In this document: in pieces, positions 1 through 9,539 of the stretch
Layout of the letters: every line of letters starts with the position of its first letter
Position numbering within the stretch: position 1 is the stretch's first letter
Assembly: GCA_963808455.1 (NCBI GenBank)
Contig: CAWEHT010000454.1
Location: forward strand, 1 to 36,468
Direction of reading: 5' to 3'
Source: CAWEHT01 sp963808455
Lineage (GTDB): Bacteria > Chloroflexota > Anaerolineae > CG2-30-64-16
DNA: 36,468 nt
Program-made: the position numbers and the translations under genes
Notes under the pieces: model-generated
What the model saw: only the letters and a program-made list of their open reading frames with translations
What the model was told of the DNA's origin: nothing
Database searches by the model: none

Positions 1-1042
1 TCATCGTAACCCCCATCAGCGCGTAATCCACGCCAAAACCCATGTGCAGATCCCCTTGAACGAACCTGCCGCCCACAGACAGCCCTCCGAACAGCAGGGC
101 CACCGGAATCGACGCAATGGGATCGCCAAGGGAGATCAGCCCGCAGATGATCCCGTAGAATGCCAGGTCGCCGAAATATTCGTAGTCGCTGGTGATCCGA
201 TAGAGGCCCGGCACCGCGGCAAAATAATGATACCCGGCCAGGCCGGCCAAAGCTCCCCCCGCAATGAAAACCAGGAGCGATACCTTGACGGTGCTGATGC
301 CCGCGTAGCCGGCCGCAGCCGGGTTTTGGCCGTGTGCCCTGATCTGATACCCTATCGAGGTCCTGGCGAACACCCACCAAAGCAAGGCGGCCAGAATCAG
401 GGCCAGAAAGATCGTGAAGGGGACACCGGCGATCATGGGTGCGTCCAACCCAGGCAGCAGAATGTAACCCTGGCCCTCTCCGCCGGCGCTCATGAGGGGC
501 CCCCCCTCTTTGATCGCGAAAGCCACCAGCCAGAAAGCCATGAAGTTCAGCATCATCGTGACCACGATCTCGTTGACGCCCATCTTCCCCTTCAGGAATC
601 CGGCGATCGCACCCACCGCAGCGCCGCCCAGGGCAGCCGCGATCACCATCAGCGGGAGCACGATGGCCGGAGAAACCGGCGACGTGGTGGCATCCTTGGC
701 CCCCAAAATCAGAGGCACGGCAAATGCGCACAGCGCCCCCGCGTAGAGCTGCCCGGTCATCCCGATGTTCCAGAGGCCGGCCCTGAAGGGGACGATAAAT
801 GCGGACGCGCACAACAACAGGAAGATGAACCTGTAGATCGTCAGCGGCAGCCCATTCGGGTTGGCGAAAGCGTACTTGAAGATGGCTGCATAAGCCGACA
901 GTGGGTCGATTCCCGCCAGCACGAAAACCAGGCTGAAAAGCGCCAGGGCGAAAAGGATCGCCAGGATCGGGATACCGGCTGCCTCCCAGCCGCCCAGCCG
1001 CAACTTCTTCTCGAGCTTTATTCTGTAGCCAGCGAGCCTCAT
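1..1042 (-). CDS. ABC transporter permease, BMP/simple-sugar type (partial, 3' end missing)
   Basis: This is an integral membrane permease of the RbsC/YufP class that would form the channel for the compound bound by the lipoprotein at 2748-4157. About 347 codons are visible and the frame runs open off the left edge. The translation starts MRLAGYRIKLEKK, is followed by a long run of hydrophobic segments, and contains family-typical stretches such as NIGMTGQL near residue 90 and GYQIRAHGQNPAAA near residue 230. The ATG at 1042 overlaps the TGA of the ATPase gene by 4 bases (ATGA), so translation is probably coupled. Systems of this class usually have a second permease, which would lie beyond the window. 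Family identity is strong; the substrate (nucleoside, purine or other small polar compound) is not readable from sequence. Confidence 0.9.
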   Translation of the reverse strand, partial: MRLAGYRIKLEKKLRLGGWEAAGIPILAILFALALFSLVFVLAGIDPLSAYAAIFKYAFANPNGLPLTIYRFIFLLLCASAFIVPFRAGLWNIGMTGQLYAGALCAFAVPLILGAKDATTSPVSPAIVLPLMVIAAALGGAAVGAIAGFLKGKMGVNEIVVTMMLNFMAFWLVAFAIKEGGPLMSAGGEGQGYILLPGLDAPMIAGVPFTIFLALILAALLWWVFARTSIGYQIRAHGQNPAAAGYAGISTVKVSLLVFIAGGALAGLAGYHYFAAVPGLYRITSDYEYFGDLAFYGIICGLISLGDPIASIPVALLFGGLSVGGRFVQGDLHMGFGVDYALMGVTM

Positions 1043-2597
1043 ATGTCTTGCCCTTTCAGGCGCAAACCCGCCATCATCGCCCCTACGTTCTCTCGCCGGG
1101 CCTCCTCCGCCGGGATGATGCCCATGAATTGGCCTTCGTAGATCGGCGCCACGCTATCGCTCAGCGCCAGGATCTCGTCGAGGTCCTCCGAGATGAGGAG
1201 AATGGCCGTCCCTGACCTCCTGGCCTCCAGGAGCTTGTTCTGGACGAACTCGGTGGCTCCCACATCGAGGCCCTGCGTGGGCAGATGGGCGATCAAGAGC
1301 CGCGGCCGGCGCGATGCGCACGCGGGCCAGGATGAGCTTTTGGAGATTCCCACCGGACAGGTGCCTGGCCTTCGTTTCCAGGTTAGGGGCCACCACGCCA
1401 GTATTCAGCGGTAATCTCTGCCGAATGCTTGCGTAACCTGTCATAATCCAGAATGCCAAACCGGGAGAAGTCGCCTTCGAAGTAGGTGTTCATCATGATG
1501 TTCTCCATAAGGGAGAAATCGGCGATGGAACCCACATCGACGCGGTCGGCGGGGATATACCCGACGCCAGACTGCCATCTTTCCAGGGCAGAGACATGGG
1601 TGATGTCTCGCCCCTCGAGCATCACCTTGCCGCCCGTCGGCTTTCGCAGGCCGGCCAGCACCTCGGCTAACTCGCGTTGCCCGTTGCCGGAGACGCCGGC
1701 GATGCCGAAAATCTCGCCTCCATGAATCGAAAACGAAGCGCCTCCCAGCGCCAGGGAACCCTTGTCGTTGAAGGCAAAGAGGCTTGCGACCTGGAGGACG
1801 CATGGCCCCTTCTCTACGCTGGTCCTTTCCACGTTGAAAATGACTTCTCTTCCCACCATTTCCCTGGCCAGGCTCTTCTCTGTCGCCAGCTTCGTGTCCA
1901 GGCAGGCTACAACCTTTCCACCGCGCAGGACCGTCACCCTGTCGCTGATCGCCAGCACGATGGGAAGCTTATGGGTGATGAATGGGACGACAGCGAGTTC
2001 ACCTTGCGCCATGATCTGGACGGACGCGAGGAGTTTCTCGGTTTCAGGGGGTGTCAGCGACGAGGTCGGCTCGTCGAGGATCAGGACCTTTGCGCCACGG
2101 TAGAGAGTCTTGAGGATCTCAACCGCCTGCTTTTCCCCTTCGGCAAGCTGCCACACCTTGGCCCGGAGGTCCAGCTTGAATCCGTAGCGCCACGCGAGTT
2201 CTTCGACCTCCTCCTCGGCCCGTTTCAGGTTCAGGACCCTTCCGGCCTTTGGGTGGCCGAGGACGATGTTTTCGATCGCCGAATCCGCGCCCACCAGCTT
2301 GCGGTTTTGATGGACCATCCCCACGCCCATCGCAATCGCGTCTGCGGGTGACCGGAAATTGACCTTCTTGCCCCCGATAATGATCTCGCCTTCGTCCGGC
2401 TGTAAGAGCCCGAACAGGATGCTCATCAGGGTGGTCTTCCCGGCGCCGTTTTCGCCGAGGATGGCATGAATCTCGCCTGCCCGTATTTCGAAGTCAATCC
2501 GGTCATTGGCGACGACCCCTGGAAAGCGCTTGGTGATCCCCCTCGCCGCCAGGACCGTTTGGCCGCGCTTGATCCCTTGCAGAAAGTCTTCTGGCAC
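1039..2597 (-). CDS. ABC transporter ATPase with two nucleotide-binding domains (two frame breaks)
   Basis: This is the ATP-hydrolysing subunit of the BMP-type importer. The GTG start at 2597 follows an AGGAG ribosome site. Domain 1 carries Walker A GENGAGKTT and Walker B with LILDEPTSS. Domain 2 has the degenerate Walker A usual for this family (GVSGNGQREL) and a signature LSGGNLQK. The total of about 520 residues fits the family. The frame is lost twice: near 1400, where the first frame stops after AEYWRGGP and the sequence continues as VVAPNLETKARHLSGG in another frame; and near 1320, after LILAR, resuming as RRPRLLIAHLPTQGLD. Both sides of each break keep family sequence, which suggests single-base indels and not divergence. 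It overlaps the permease start by 4 bases and lies about 150 bases after the lipoprotein stop, with a strong hairpin between. Confidence 0.88.
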
Positions 2598-2682
2598 CTG
2601 TCTCTCCTAGCTTCCGGTTGTCGCAGGATCCTGTGGTCGCGTCGCCCGACGATGAGGAGCGCCGCGGCGCCGAAAACGCCGG

Positions 2683-2721
2683 CAGGGCGGCCCGAAGGGT
2701 ATGGGGCTCCGGGCCGCCCTG
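2683..2721 (-). promoter_or_regulatory. 12-bp perfect stem-loop between lipoprotein and ATPase genes
   Basis: CAGGGCGGCCCG at 2683-2694 is the exact reverse complement of CGGGCCGCCCTG at 2710-2721, with a 15-base loop. It lies just downstream of the lipoprotein stop (2748) and upstream of the ATPase start (2597). There is no T-run, so a full intrinsic terminator is unlikely. A partial terminator or a 3'-end mRNA stabiliser would give more binding protein than transporter, as is common in ABC operons. That role is an inference. Confidence 0.6.
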
Positions 2722-2747
2722 CTCGGGTTAGAACGGGCGCGGCCTGT

Positions 2748-4157
2748 TTACTGCAGGATGGTCATGCCATCCAGGTCGAAGTTGAACTGGGCCAGGAATC
2801 CACGCGTCCGACGGCATCACGCCGGCCTGTTTGACCACTGTCCCCTTGGCCGGAATCGGCAAGCCGGGCAGCTTCAGGCCGGTGCCGTTGCTCACGAACT
2901 GAGCGGCCTGGAACGGGTCCCAGGTGCCTGCGATCATCTGGTCTCTTCTTTGCTGAACGAGCTGGATGATCGAATCCGGGATCAGGGGGCGCGCCTTGGG
3001 GCTGATGGCATCCAGGCCCACCTTGCCGTTGTTCATGATGTCAACGGTCGGCTCCACGGTGCCGTTGGCCAGCGTCATGTTGTCGTGCATGCCCAGGAAG
3101 ACCACGGTGTTCGGGTTCTTATCGCCGGCCATCATCTCCTGGATGAGCTGGTTGTAGAGCACTTCCCACCGGGTATCGAACGACACGGCCACCGTGTCCG
3201 TGTTCGACCAGCCGAGGTCCCCCACGATGTCCATGTCCTTGCCCACGAACCAGAATCTTCTGCTGCGTGGCCACGTCGAGCGGGGAGCTGGAATCCGTCT
3301 GTTGAGTGAGGACATCCGCATGGTACTGGGTCACCAGGGTCGTGGCGACCTCGCGCTCGTCCGCCGGTTTGAGCCAGTCGCCAACGTACTTGACATATAC
3401 CGTGATTTTCTTGTTGAGCAACTTCTCTGCGTCCATCACCCCAAGGTAGAACCCGTTCTGCCGGTGGGCGACCTGGACACAGGGGAAAGCCGAGACGATG
3501 CCGATCACGTTCGACTTGGTGAGCGCCCCGGCGATGAGCCCTTCCAGGTACATCGCCTGGTATTGCCTGGGGAACATACGGATGAAATTCGTCTTGGTGC
3601 TCACATCGCTGGCGACGATAGACACGAAATACGTATTGGGATTCTGGTCGGCGATATCCTTCAAAGGCATCCCGATGAACTCGGCGTTGCCGACGACGAT
3701 GTTGGCCCCTTCGGAGATCATCTCCTTGGCGTCTGGGACTGCCGCGTCAGGGGTCACTTCCTCCCTGTAGATGTATTTCAGGCCGGGGTACTTGGCAACG
3801 AGCCGCTTGGCCAGCGCGATCGTGCGCGCCTGACCAGGTTGTGCCCTTGATGACGCTGAAATGCTCGATGGCCAGGGTGAGCGGCATGCTCGCCGCAGCC
3901 GTGGGGGCGGCGGCCGGTGCCGAGGTGGGTTGCGCGGCCGCCGGCTGGGTGGGTTGCGCGGCCGGCGGTTGGGTAGGTTGCGCGGCAGGTGGCTGGGTGG
4001 GTTGCGCAGCCGCCGGCGCCGAGGTCGGCTGGGGTGGCGGCTGGGTCGGTGCCGGTGTGCAAGACGCTGAGCCGATGATCACGGCAGCCAACAAGAGAGA
4101 GACGACGGTGACCCTGAATGCAGCAGTTCTGTGCGGGCGGGCAACTTTGCCGTTCAT
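2748..4157 (-). CDS. BMP-family (basic membrane protein) substrate-binding lipoprotein (three frame breaks)
   Basis: This is the extracytoplasmic receptor of the ABC importer, of the PnrA/BMP class that often binds nucleosides. The ATG at 4157 follows a strong AAGGAGG site. A signal peptide with hydrophobic core VVSLLLAAVIIG ends in a lipobox GSAS|C, followed by a long Ala/Gln/Pro/Thr linker typical of Chloroflexota binding proteins. The mature domain includes GANIVVGNAEFIG, NVIGIVSAFPCVQV and GWSNTDTVAVSFDTRW. Frame breaks occur near 3825, 3248 and 2803. Restoring the last one gives a natural C-terminus, FLAQFNFDLDGMTILQ, with TAA at 2748-2750. The whole span is a multiple of three, so the breaks cancel. 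The gene follows CoxG by about 130 bases and precedes the ATPase. The family call is firm; the ligand is unknown. Confidence 0.88.
3927..4022 (+). repeat. Four tandem 24-base units coding the lipoprotein linker
   Basis: Units at 3927-3950, 3951-3974, 3975-3998 and 3999-4022 each read close to GGGTTGCGCGGCCGCCGGCT plus GGGT. On the minus strand each encodes roughly AAQPTQPP. This is an in-frame coding minisatellite that forms the flexible spacer between the lipid anchor and the binding domain. Its copy number may vary between strains. Confidence 0.85.
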
Positions 4158-4285
4158 TGCTCTTTCCTCCTTGGACCTACCAGTGTCTTGTGAAGAGCGG
4201 CGAGGCATGCGTACGGAAACCTGCTTCGCGTGCTACATGCCCAATCCACCATTCCTGGGCAGTTGGTGGCGAACTGAGCTCGAAA

Positions 4286-4933
4286 TCAGCACCTCCTTTC
4301 ATCCTGCCGGCTCATCCTGCCTAACAGGAAGCCGAGCAACAACGCAAGGGCGGCAACGACGGCCAGGCGTGCCCAGACCGCCTGCGAAGAGGACAGCATC
4401 TCGCCGGCCATGTCCTTGACCACGGCCGCCGCAAACCTGGCCTCTGTGGGTGGCACGTAGGTGACTTCTTTTCCGGTAGTCTGGGCTGTCACCCGGGCCT
4501 GCAGCGCTCCGTTCAGCGATTCCAGCCCCTGGCGGATCATGCTCTTGCTCACCGTGTCGAGCGAACGCTGCCCCACGCTCGCGAGCCTGCCGCCGATCTG
4601 GAAATCGCCATCGTACTTGAGCAGCGTCGAGCCATCTCCCTGGTCGATCAACTGGATGCGCCCTGAGCCCCTGGCAAAACCCTGAGGGCCCTTGCCTTCG
4701 GCCGTCAAAGTGCAACTTTCAGGCGGCACTTCATCGGCAATCGTGACCGTGCCGGCGAAAGTGCCGCTGATAGGGCCGATCCGTACATTCATCGTGCCTT
4801 CATACTGGTTTTCGCTGAGCTTGTTCAGGGCCTCCGTGCCGGGCAGCGCCTTGGCAAGCGCATCCGGGTCTCGGACCAGCGCCCAAACTTCCTGACGCGG
4901 GCCCCTGAATAGGTAGTCGCCTTCGATTTTCAT
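4286..4933 (-). CDS. CoxG-like SRPBCC protein with C-terminal membrane anchor
   Basis: This 215-residue protein belongs to the carbon monoxide dehydrogenase subunit G family (SRPBCC fold). CoxG proteins accompany molybdenum hydroxylases and are linked to enzyme maturation or membrane recruitment. Visible features are the N-terminal MKIEGDYLF, the central GPISGTFAGTVTI and GKGPQGFARGSG, and a C-terminal hydrophobic helix around residues 188-206 (LAVVAALALLLGFLLG) followed by a short basic tail. The ATG at 4933 overlaps the TGA of the large Mo subunit by 4 bases. The frame is intact, unlike most neighbours. The helix suggests that the Mo enzyme is held at the membrane, perhaps feeding electrons to quinone; that is an inference. 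Confidence 0.88.
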   Translation of the reverse strand: MKIEGDYLFRGPRQEVWALVRDPDALAKALPGTEALNKLSENQYEGTMNVRIGPISGTFAGTVTIADEVPPESCTLTAEGKGPQGFARGSGRIQLIDQGDGSTLLKYDGDFQIGGRLASVGQRSLDTVSKSMIRQGLESLNGALQARVTAQTTGKEVTYVPPTEARFAAAVVKDMAGEMLSSSQAVWARLAVVAALALLLGFLLGRMSRQDERRC

Positions 4934-7272
4934 GCTTCTCGTCCCTCATGCAGCAGCTCGTAGAGCCTGTTCGGGCTGAGCGGAAGTTCCAGGATCTCGA
5001 TCTTGCGGCCGGCCAAGGCGTTCTCCACGGCCTGCACGAAGCAGGATGGTGTGGGGATGGCTCCGGCCTCGCCAACGCCCTTGGTGCCGAGCGCGTTCAG
5101 CGGCGATGGCGTGGACAGATGGCCAATCTCGATGCGCGGCACGTCGGTCGCGCGCGGCATCAGGTAATCCGTCAGCGTGCCGCTCAGCAACTGGCCGCTT
5201 TCGTCATAGGCCAGTTTCTCATAGTAGGCATTGCCGATGCCCAGGGCGACGCCTCCGTGGATCTGCCCGTCCACGATGAGCGGATTGATCACCGTCCCAC
5301 AATCGTGGGCGATCACGTAACGTTTGATCTCCACCATCAGGGTCTCGGTATCGACTTCAACGATCATCGCCACCGTGCCGGACGCCGTCGCGCCGAAGGG
5401 CGGGCCGAAGTAATCGGTGGCTTCCAAGCCGGGCTCGGTGCCCGTCTTGACGGCGCCGCGCATCGGGTTGGCCAGCACGGCCAGTTCACCGAGGCTGATG
5501 GACTTTTCAGGAATGTCGGCCACGCGCACGCAGCCGCCGGCCAGCTCGAGCTCCTGCTCGGGCGTATCGAGGACCCGGCTGGCCAGTTTCAGGATCTTGG
5601 CGCGCACGCGGCCGGCTGCGCCGTTGACCGCGTTACCCGCCACGGTGGCGCCGCGGCTGGCGAAGGTGCCGGCGCCCCAATGGAACTGCGCGGTATCGCC
5701 CGTCACCACATGGACCCGGCGGGGGTCCACGCCCAGTTGCTCGGCCACCAGCTGCGCAAAGCTGGTGAAGTGTCCCTGGCCCTGCGTGCCAATGCCGGTG
5801 GCCAGGCTCACGTCGCCGCTCGCCTCCACCGTGATGCGAGCGCCTTCGTAGGGCCCGACCCCCGTGCTCTCGGTGAAGCAGACGACGCCGATGCCCACAG
5901 AGCGACCCGCCGCGCGCAGCCGGGGCTGCTCCTCACCCACGAAACGGTCGTAGCCGATCATGGCCAGAGCCTTCTCCAGCGTGGCAGGATAGTTGCCGCT
6001 ATCGTAGACCAGCTCGGTGAAGTCCTGGCCTATGATGCCCTGGGCTTTGGGGAAGGCACCCGCCGGGATCAGGTTCCGGCGGCGGATCTCCACCGGATCG
6101 ATGTCGAGCGCGTGCGCCGCGGCGTCCAGCATGCGCTCCATCACGAAGACACCCTGGGGCCGCCCCGCACCGCGCACGGGCGTCACGATCATCTTGTTGG
6201 TGAAGACGACCGTGTATTCGGTGTGAAAATTGGGGATCTCGTACGGACCCATCGTATGGGTCTGGGTGTTGAGCGGCACGGTGAGGGCGTAGGGGTTATA
6301 AGCCCCTGTGTCATGGATGAAGACGTCTTTCAGGCCCAAAACGCGGCCATCGCCGGTCACGGCCATCTCGACATCATGGATCTGGCCGCGCTCCTGCGTG
6401 GTGGCGAGAAAATTCTCCTGCCGGTCTTCGATCCATTTGATCGGCCGGCCCAGTTTCCTGGTGGCCCAGGTCAGCAATACCTCTTCCGGCTGCGACAGCA
6501 TGATCTTGGGACCGAATCCGCCGCCAAGGAAGGGCGCGATCACGCGCACCTGGTGCTCGGACAGCCCCAGCGCCGCGGCCACGATGTTGCGGAAGCCGAT
6601 GGGCGCCTGGGTGGTGGCCCAGATGGTCATTTGCGCCTGCTTGGCGTCCCAGGTGGCCACAACCCCGCGGTTTTCGAGGGCGCCTGCCACGCCACGGTCT
6701 ATCACGAGGCGCCGGCTGATCACCAGGTCAGCCTGCTGCCGGGCGGCCTCGTAGTCGCCTTTGCGCTGGCGGACGTAGGAAGCCAGGTTCGACGGCAAAT
6801 CGTCATGCACGAGTGGGGAGCCGGGCGCCAGGGCCCGCTCCAGGTCGGTCACGGCTTCGAGCGGTTCCAGGTCGACGACGATATCCGCCAGGGCATCTTC
6901 GGCTACATAGCGGCTCTCCGCAATCACCACCGCCATCGCCTCGCCCTGATGGCGGACCTTGTCCCTGGCCATGGGGATCTGGGTGCGCTGGTTGAAGATG
7001 AGGCCCTCGATGGAATGCGGTGCCGGCACGAGCAGTGGCCCCGGCTGCCAGAAGCTGCCCATGTCCTGCGCTGTGAAGACTGCGGCGACGCCAGGGTGGC
7101 GGGCCGCGGCCGACGTGTCGATGCTGCGGATGCGCGCGGTGAGGGTAGTCGCTGCGCAGGAACGCCGCGTGCAACATGCCCGGGATCTGCACATCATCCA
7201 CAAACAGCGCCTGCCCGGTCAGCAAGCGCGGGTCCTCGTTCGCGTTAGCCGCTTGCCAACAAAGTTGCTCAC
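4930..7272 (-). CDS. Molybdenum hydroxylase large (molybdopterin-binding) subunit, xanthine dehydrogenase/CoxL superfamily (two frame breaks)
   Basis: This subunit carries the Mo-cytosine-dinucleotide type cofactor and the active site that hydroxylates a substrate with water. Its motifs are FLGGGFGPK, TPVRGAGRPQG, a GQGHFTSF cofactor loop and, near the C-terminus, KGVGEAGAIP, which carries the conserved catalytic Glu. The active-site loop VRGAGR is not the AYRCSFR of form I CO dehydrogenase, so CO oxidation is unlikely and an N-heterocycle or aldehyde substrate is more plausible. The GTG start at 7272 overlaps the TGA of the preceding subunit (GTGA). Frame breaks lie near 7240, between VSNFVGKR and EDPRLLTGQ, and near 7150, between FLRSDYPH and ARIRSIDTS. 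About 780 residues in total is normal for the family. Confidence 0.92.
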
Positions 7273-8716
7273 GGCTGCACCTCCCCGTCCTGAAGGGAGG
7301 CGTCGGCCTGGTGAAGCCGCTGAGCCGCCAGCTTGACCGCGTCCACGATGTGCTGGTAGCCGGTGCAACGGCACAGGTTTCCGGCAAGCGCCTCGCGTAT
7401 GGCTTGATCTGATGGGTGAGCCTGGCTCTCGACGAACGGCACCATCGTCATCAACATGCCGGGCGTGCAGAAGCCGCACTGGGCGCCATGGGCCTCCCAG
7501 AAGGCCTGTTGCAACGGGTGCAGGTTCTCTATGGTGCCCAGCCCTTCGACGGTCCGGATGTCGTGCCCGTTGGCCTGGACGGCAAAGATGAGGCACGAGC
7601 GCATCGGCTCGCCGTCGAACAGGATCGTGCAGGTGCCGCAGACGCCGTGTTCGCAGCCCACGTGCGTGCCGGTCAGGCCCAGTTCGTGGCGCAGGAAGTC
7701 GACCAGCAGGAGGCGCGGCTCGACGGAGGATTCATAACGGGCGCCGTTCACCGCGACGGCGATCTTGACCCGGTCGCTCGTCTCGAACCCTCCCCTGGCT
7801 GCGCCCGGTGCCTGCCCCGAGCGGGATGAAGGAGCCTGCTCCTTGCCGGCGCGCTCGAAGGCATCGGTCAGGGCCTGGCGGGTCAGCACGGCGGCCAGAT
7901 GACGGCGAAAGGCGGGCGAAGCGTGGATATCGCCGCCCGGGTCGATGTCGCTCCTGGCGGCAAGGTCTGCCGCGGCCGCGATGGCCTCCGGCGAGGGCGC
8001 CTGGCCCGCCAGGCTGGCCGCGGCACGGCGGCGCGCACGGGGCCTTCGCCCACGCTGAGCAGCACGATGCCGCGAATTCGCGCAGCGCCGCTGCCTGTCG
8101 AGCGTCACCACGGCAGCCACTCCGACCAGGGCGCCGGCACCGACCTGGCGCTCCATCTGCCGGTAACCCCACCCGCTCTCAGGGGGCAGCGGAGGGATTT
8201 GCACCTCCACCAGCAGTTCGTCGTGCTCCAGGGCAGTGGTAAAGAACCCGACGAAGAACTCGCCGGCCGGCACCCAGCGCTCCCGGGCCTTGCTGCGAAC
8301 ACGGCAGCGCGCGCGTCGAGGGCCACCGCCACCGCGGGCAACTGGCCGGAAGGGTCGGCGTGTGCCAACGCACCGCCGACGGTGCCGCGGTTGCGGATCG
8401 CCGGATAGGCGATAAAGGGCATGACGGCCGGGATCAGCGGCGCACGCTCGGCTACCAGGGAGCTGTGCTCGGCGCTGCTGTCACGCGTCATGGCGCCGAG
8501 CGCCAGTCCACCGTCGCCGGCCGGCCGAATGTACGCCAGGTCAGGGATATTGTTCAGGTCAATCAGGATGGCGGGTTGGGCCAGGCGGAAATTCATGGCC
8601 GGCACCAGGCTCTGACCGCCCGCCAGGACCTTGGCCGCCGATCCATGCTCACGTAGCAGGCTTAGCGCCCCGTCGACCGTTGCCGGCGCAAAGTAGTCAA
8701 AGGGAGCGGGCTTCAC
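7269..8716 (-). CDS. Fused FAD-binding (CoxM-like) and [2Fe-2S] (CoxS-like) subunit of the molybdenum hydroxylase (frame breaks in the FAD half)
   Basis: This protein is the electron-transfer arm of the Mo hydroxylase. The N-terminal half is a CoxM-type FAD domain with LAGGQSLVPAMNFRLAQP and GTVGGALAHADP, ending in FRRHLAAVLTRQALTDAF. After a linker of about 25 residues the same frame continues into a full CoxS domain: CEHGVCGTC with a later Cys for the plant-type cluster, then CGFCTPG and CRCTGY for the second cluster. No ATG, GTG or TTG occurs between the halves except one GTG inside the first beta strand, so a true fusion is the simplest reading. The GTG start at 8716 overlaps the TGA of the cyclase gene. 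Frame breaks occur near 8280, 8090 and 8035, all in the FAD half. A hidden indel near 7800 that masks a stop cannot be excluded. Confidence 0.85.
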
Positions 8717-9539
8717 GACTGAGTTCCTTCCTTGAAAGCCACGAACCGGCCCCACATCGACTCGGCCTCCACTGCCCTCTGGGGGAAGCAGCCGATGAAG
8801 TAGCGCCCACCCTCGGCCTGCAGCAAGGCGCCCGCGAGGTTCTCGGCGTGGACGATCCGCTTCGGGAAGAGATTGAAGTGCATATCCTGATAGTACTTGT
8901 CCAGCGGATACATCTCATCCCAGTCCTTGCCGAAATCCGCGATGAGCTTGCGGTTGGCCTCCTGGAACGTCTTCGGGTGCCAGATACGCATGATGGTATT
9001 CATCGGGTGGTCCGCGGCTCACGGCGTTGACCCCGATCCACCTGAGTTGCATGCGGGCAGCCCAGTCGGAGAAATCGGGCGAAGGCCCGGGATGCTTGAC
9101 CATGTAGCGGAACTCATCGCACTCAGGGCTGTTCCAGCCGTACCTGGCCCAGCCGGTCTTGATGATCAAGATATCACCCGGGTGGATGTCGACCACATCG
9201 TGGATCATCTTCGGTGTGTAGACACTCGAGTTCGGTGACCAGGTGCGAGATGTCGGCGATGACGCCCGGACCGATCCACTCGCTGAGCGGGACCTCCCCG
9301 ATGGTGCGGCCTGTGGGATAGAAGTGCTTCTCGCCATCCATGTGCGTGCCCAGGTGGATGCTGGCGTTGCAGATCGATCCGTTCCGGCCCATGCCGAAGT
9401 ACTGCCCACCCACCCGCTTCGTGTAGGTGATGCTCAACGGCACGTAGTTCAGCCACTGCGGCGTCTGGCAGCTGAACGGCACGGTGAAGTCCAGCATCTG
9501 CGCTGCCTGCATCTGCCGGACGAAAGCATCCTGGTCCAT
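8713..9539 (-). CDS. Cyclase-family metal-dependent hydrolase, second unit (two frame breaks)
   Basis: This is a PF04199-type hydrolase, the family of kynurenine formamidase and other enzymes that cleave or close amide bonds using a bound metal. The signature HLGTHMDGEKHF is intact and PGDILIIKTGW follows. Frame breaks lie near 9235, before VYTPKMIHDVVDIHPGD, and near 9020, before HPMNTIMRIWHP. The unit can begin at ATG 9539 (MDQDAFVRQM), but as given it is in frame with the preceding cyclase unit with no stop between them. A TGA at 9544-9546, four bases before this ATG, is only one base out of frame. The TGA end at 8713 overlaps the next gene by 4 bases. The substrate is unknown; the Mo hydroxylase product is a reasonable guess. 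Confidence 0.85.

Noticed and set aside
4948..7248. Long open frame of 766 codons on the plus strand opposite the Mo hydroxylase large subunit
   Set aside because: It is the antisense shadow of a conserved gene in high-GC DNA. Its translation is low-complexity His/Arg/Gly-rich and matches no family, while the minus strand has clear motifs.
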